Positions 63,534-64,000 of a DNA stretch of 64,000 nucleotides are shown piece by piece. A model generated the notes under the pieces. That model was not told where the DNA came from. It was given only the letters and a program-made list of their open reading frames with translations, and searched no databases. Made by a program: the position numbers and the translations under genes. Numbering within the stretch: the first letter of the stretch is position 1; the number at the start of each line of letters is the position of its first letter. Source of the stretch: Robertkochia solimangrovi (lineage in GTDB: Bacteria; Bacteroidota; Bacteroidia; Flavobacteriales; Flavobacteriaceae); NCBI RefSeq assembly GCF_007279655.1, contig NZ_QKWN01000001.1, positions 496,001 through 560,000 of the forward strand, read 5' to 3'.

Positions 63534-64000
63534 CTACCCTTTCAGCTTATTCAGAACTGCCTTATTAGGAAGTTCAGTATAACCCATATTGTAAAAGGTA
63601 AATCCGAAGATATCGGCATATTGCTCTATGGTCTTGCTTACGGGAGTTCCCGCACCATGACCGGCATTTGTTTCAATTCTGATAAGTACAGGGTTATCAC
63701 CTGCTTGTTTTTCCTGAAGTTCTGCTGCAAATTTAAAGCTGTGCGCCGGTACTACACGATCATCATGGTCACCGGTGGTCACCAGGGTTGCAGGATATAC
63801 GGTTCCTGCTTTAACATTATGCACCGGTGAATATCCTTTCAGATATTCGAACATTTCCTTGCTGTCTTCTGCAGTTCCGTAATCGTAGGCCCAGCCCGCA
63901 CCAGCGGTAAAGGTATGATAACGCAGCATATCCATGACGCCAACAGCAGGTAGGGCAACTTTCATCAGGTCCGGACGTTGTGTCATCGTCGCACCTACCA
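63534..64000 (-). CDS. Prolyl oligopeptidase (S9 family), C-terminal part
   Basis: Only the last about 155 residues are inside the window. They belong to the alpha/beta-hydrolase end of a POP-type serine peptidase that cuts after Pro in short peptides: [14 protein letters not shown], then [27 protein letters not shown] with the catalytic Asp, and [20 protein letters not shown] with the catalytic His. The Ser elbow and propeller lie beyond the window. The 3' end at 63534 is followed by a terminator. Confidence 0.92.
   Translation of the reverse strand, partial: VGATMTQRPDLMKVALPAVGVMDMLRYHTFTAGAGWAYDYGTAEDSKEMFEYLKGYSPVHNVKAGTVYPATLVTTGDHDDRVVPAHSFKFAAELQEKQAGDNPVLIRIETNAGHGAGTPVSKTIEQYADIFGFTFYNMGYTELPNKAVLNKLKG

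Overview
The window looks like chromosome from a member of the Bacteroidota, most likely a marine or soil Flavobacteriaceae. Support comes from a SusC/SusD pair, a GH97 glucosidase, TAnnTTTG-type promoters, many Cys-anchored lipoproteins, DUF6520 and DM13 proteins, an OmpA/PD40 protein, and the ribE–pdxA–DUF177–rpmF–fabH–accB–accC neighbourhood seen in this family. The assignment rests on gene content, not on a phylogenetic marker search.

Layout. 1-1.2 kb: end of an FtsX/LolC-type permease and rbfA. 1.4-5.5 kb: an XRE repressor-like gene with a palindromic divergent promoter, then a TPR histidine kinase/response regulator pair. 5.8-8 kb: GH97 alpha-glucosidase. 8-11.9 kb: a membrane protein resembling an anti-sigma N-terminus, an operon DUF155–ATP-grasp–GNAT, and an ECF sigma factor. 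12.1-20.3 kb: SusC–SusD–TlpA thioredoxin, facing a MauE–DUF6520–beta-propeller-like operon. 20.4-24.6 kb: PAS-AraC regulator, STAS-like protein, IorA/IorB-type molybdenum hydroxylase. 24.8-30.7 kb: small enzymes (esterase, DUF4260, PptA tautomerase, HemG-like flavodoxin, nitroreductase) and two related secreted proteins on either side of a CAU tRNA. 31-39.1 kb: NifJ, OsmC, a cyclic-nucleotide-domain sigma-54 activator and a class III cyclase, all on the minus strand. 39.2-44.5 kb: orphan response regulator behind an eroded kinase gene, small lipoproteins, amidohydrolase, DUF1028 protein. 44.5-48.5 kb: YbbA/YbbP ABC system divergent from a TesA-like esterase. 48.6-54 kb: eight-Fn3 plus fasciclin lipoprotein and an OmpA-family protein. 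54-59.8 kb: housekeeping riboflavin, PLP and fatty-acid genes. 59.8-64 kb: a frameshifted FAD oxidoreductase, lipocalin-like lipoprotein, GreA-like protein, ABC ATPase and the end of a prolyl oligopeptidase.

How genes may work together. Three candidate modules stand out. (a) The SusCD–TlpA operon beside MauE and a four-cysteine exported DUF6520 peptide suggests a disulfide-maturation and uptake/export system, by analogy with MauD/MauE. (b) A class III cyclase lies next to a sigma-54 activator whose CRP-like domain keeps the phosphate-binding Glu and Arg. Beside it are three TCACG-N6-CGTGA dyads and a near-consensus -24/-12 promoter in front of osmC, with nifJ downstream; this reads as a cyclic-nucleotide-to-sigma-54 circuit. 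(c) An XRE gene and the SusC operon share a 40-bp palindrome-plus-promoter block, suggesting one regulator links them. NifJ itself lacks the standard ligands for its proximal cluster.

Limits: no database search was run; family calls come from motifs and remembered family features. Promoter and operator calls are pattern matches only.
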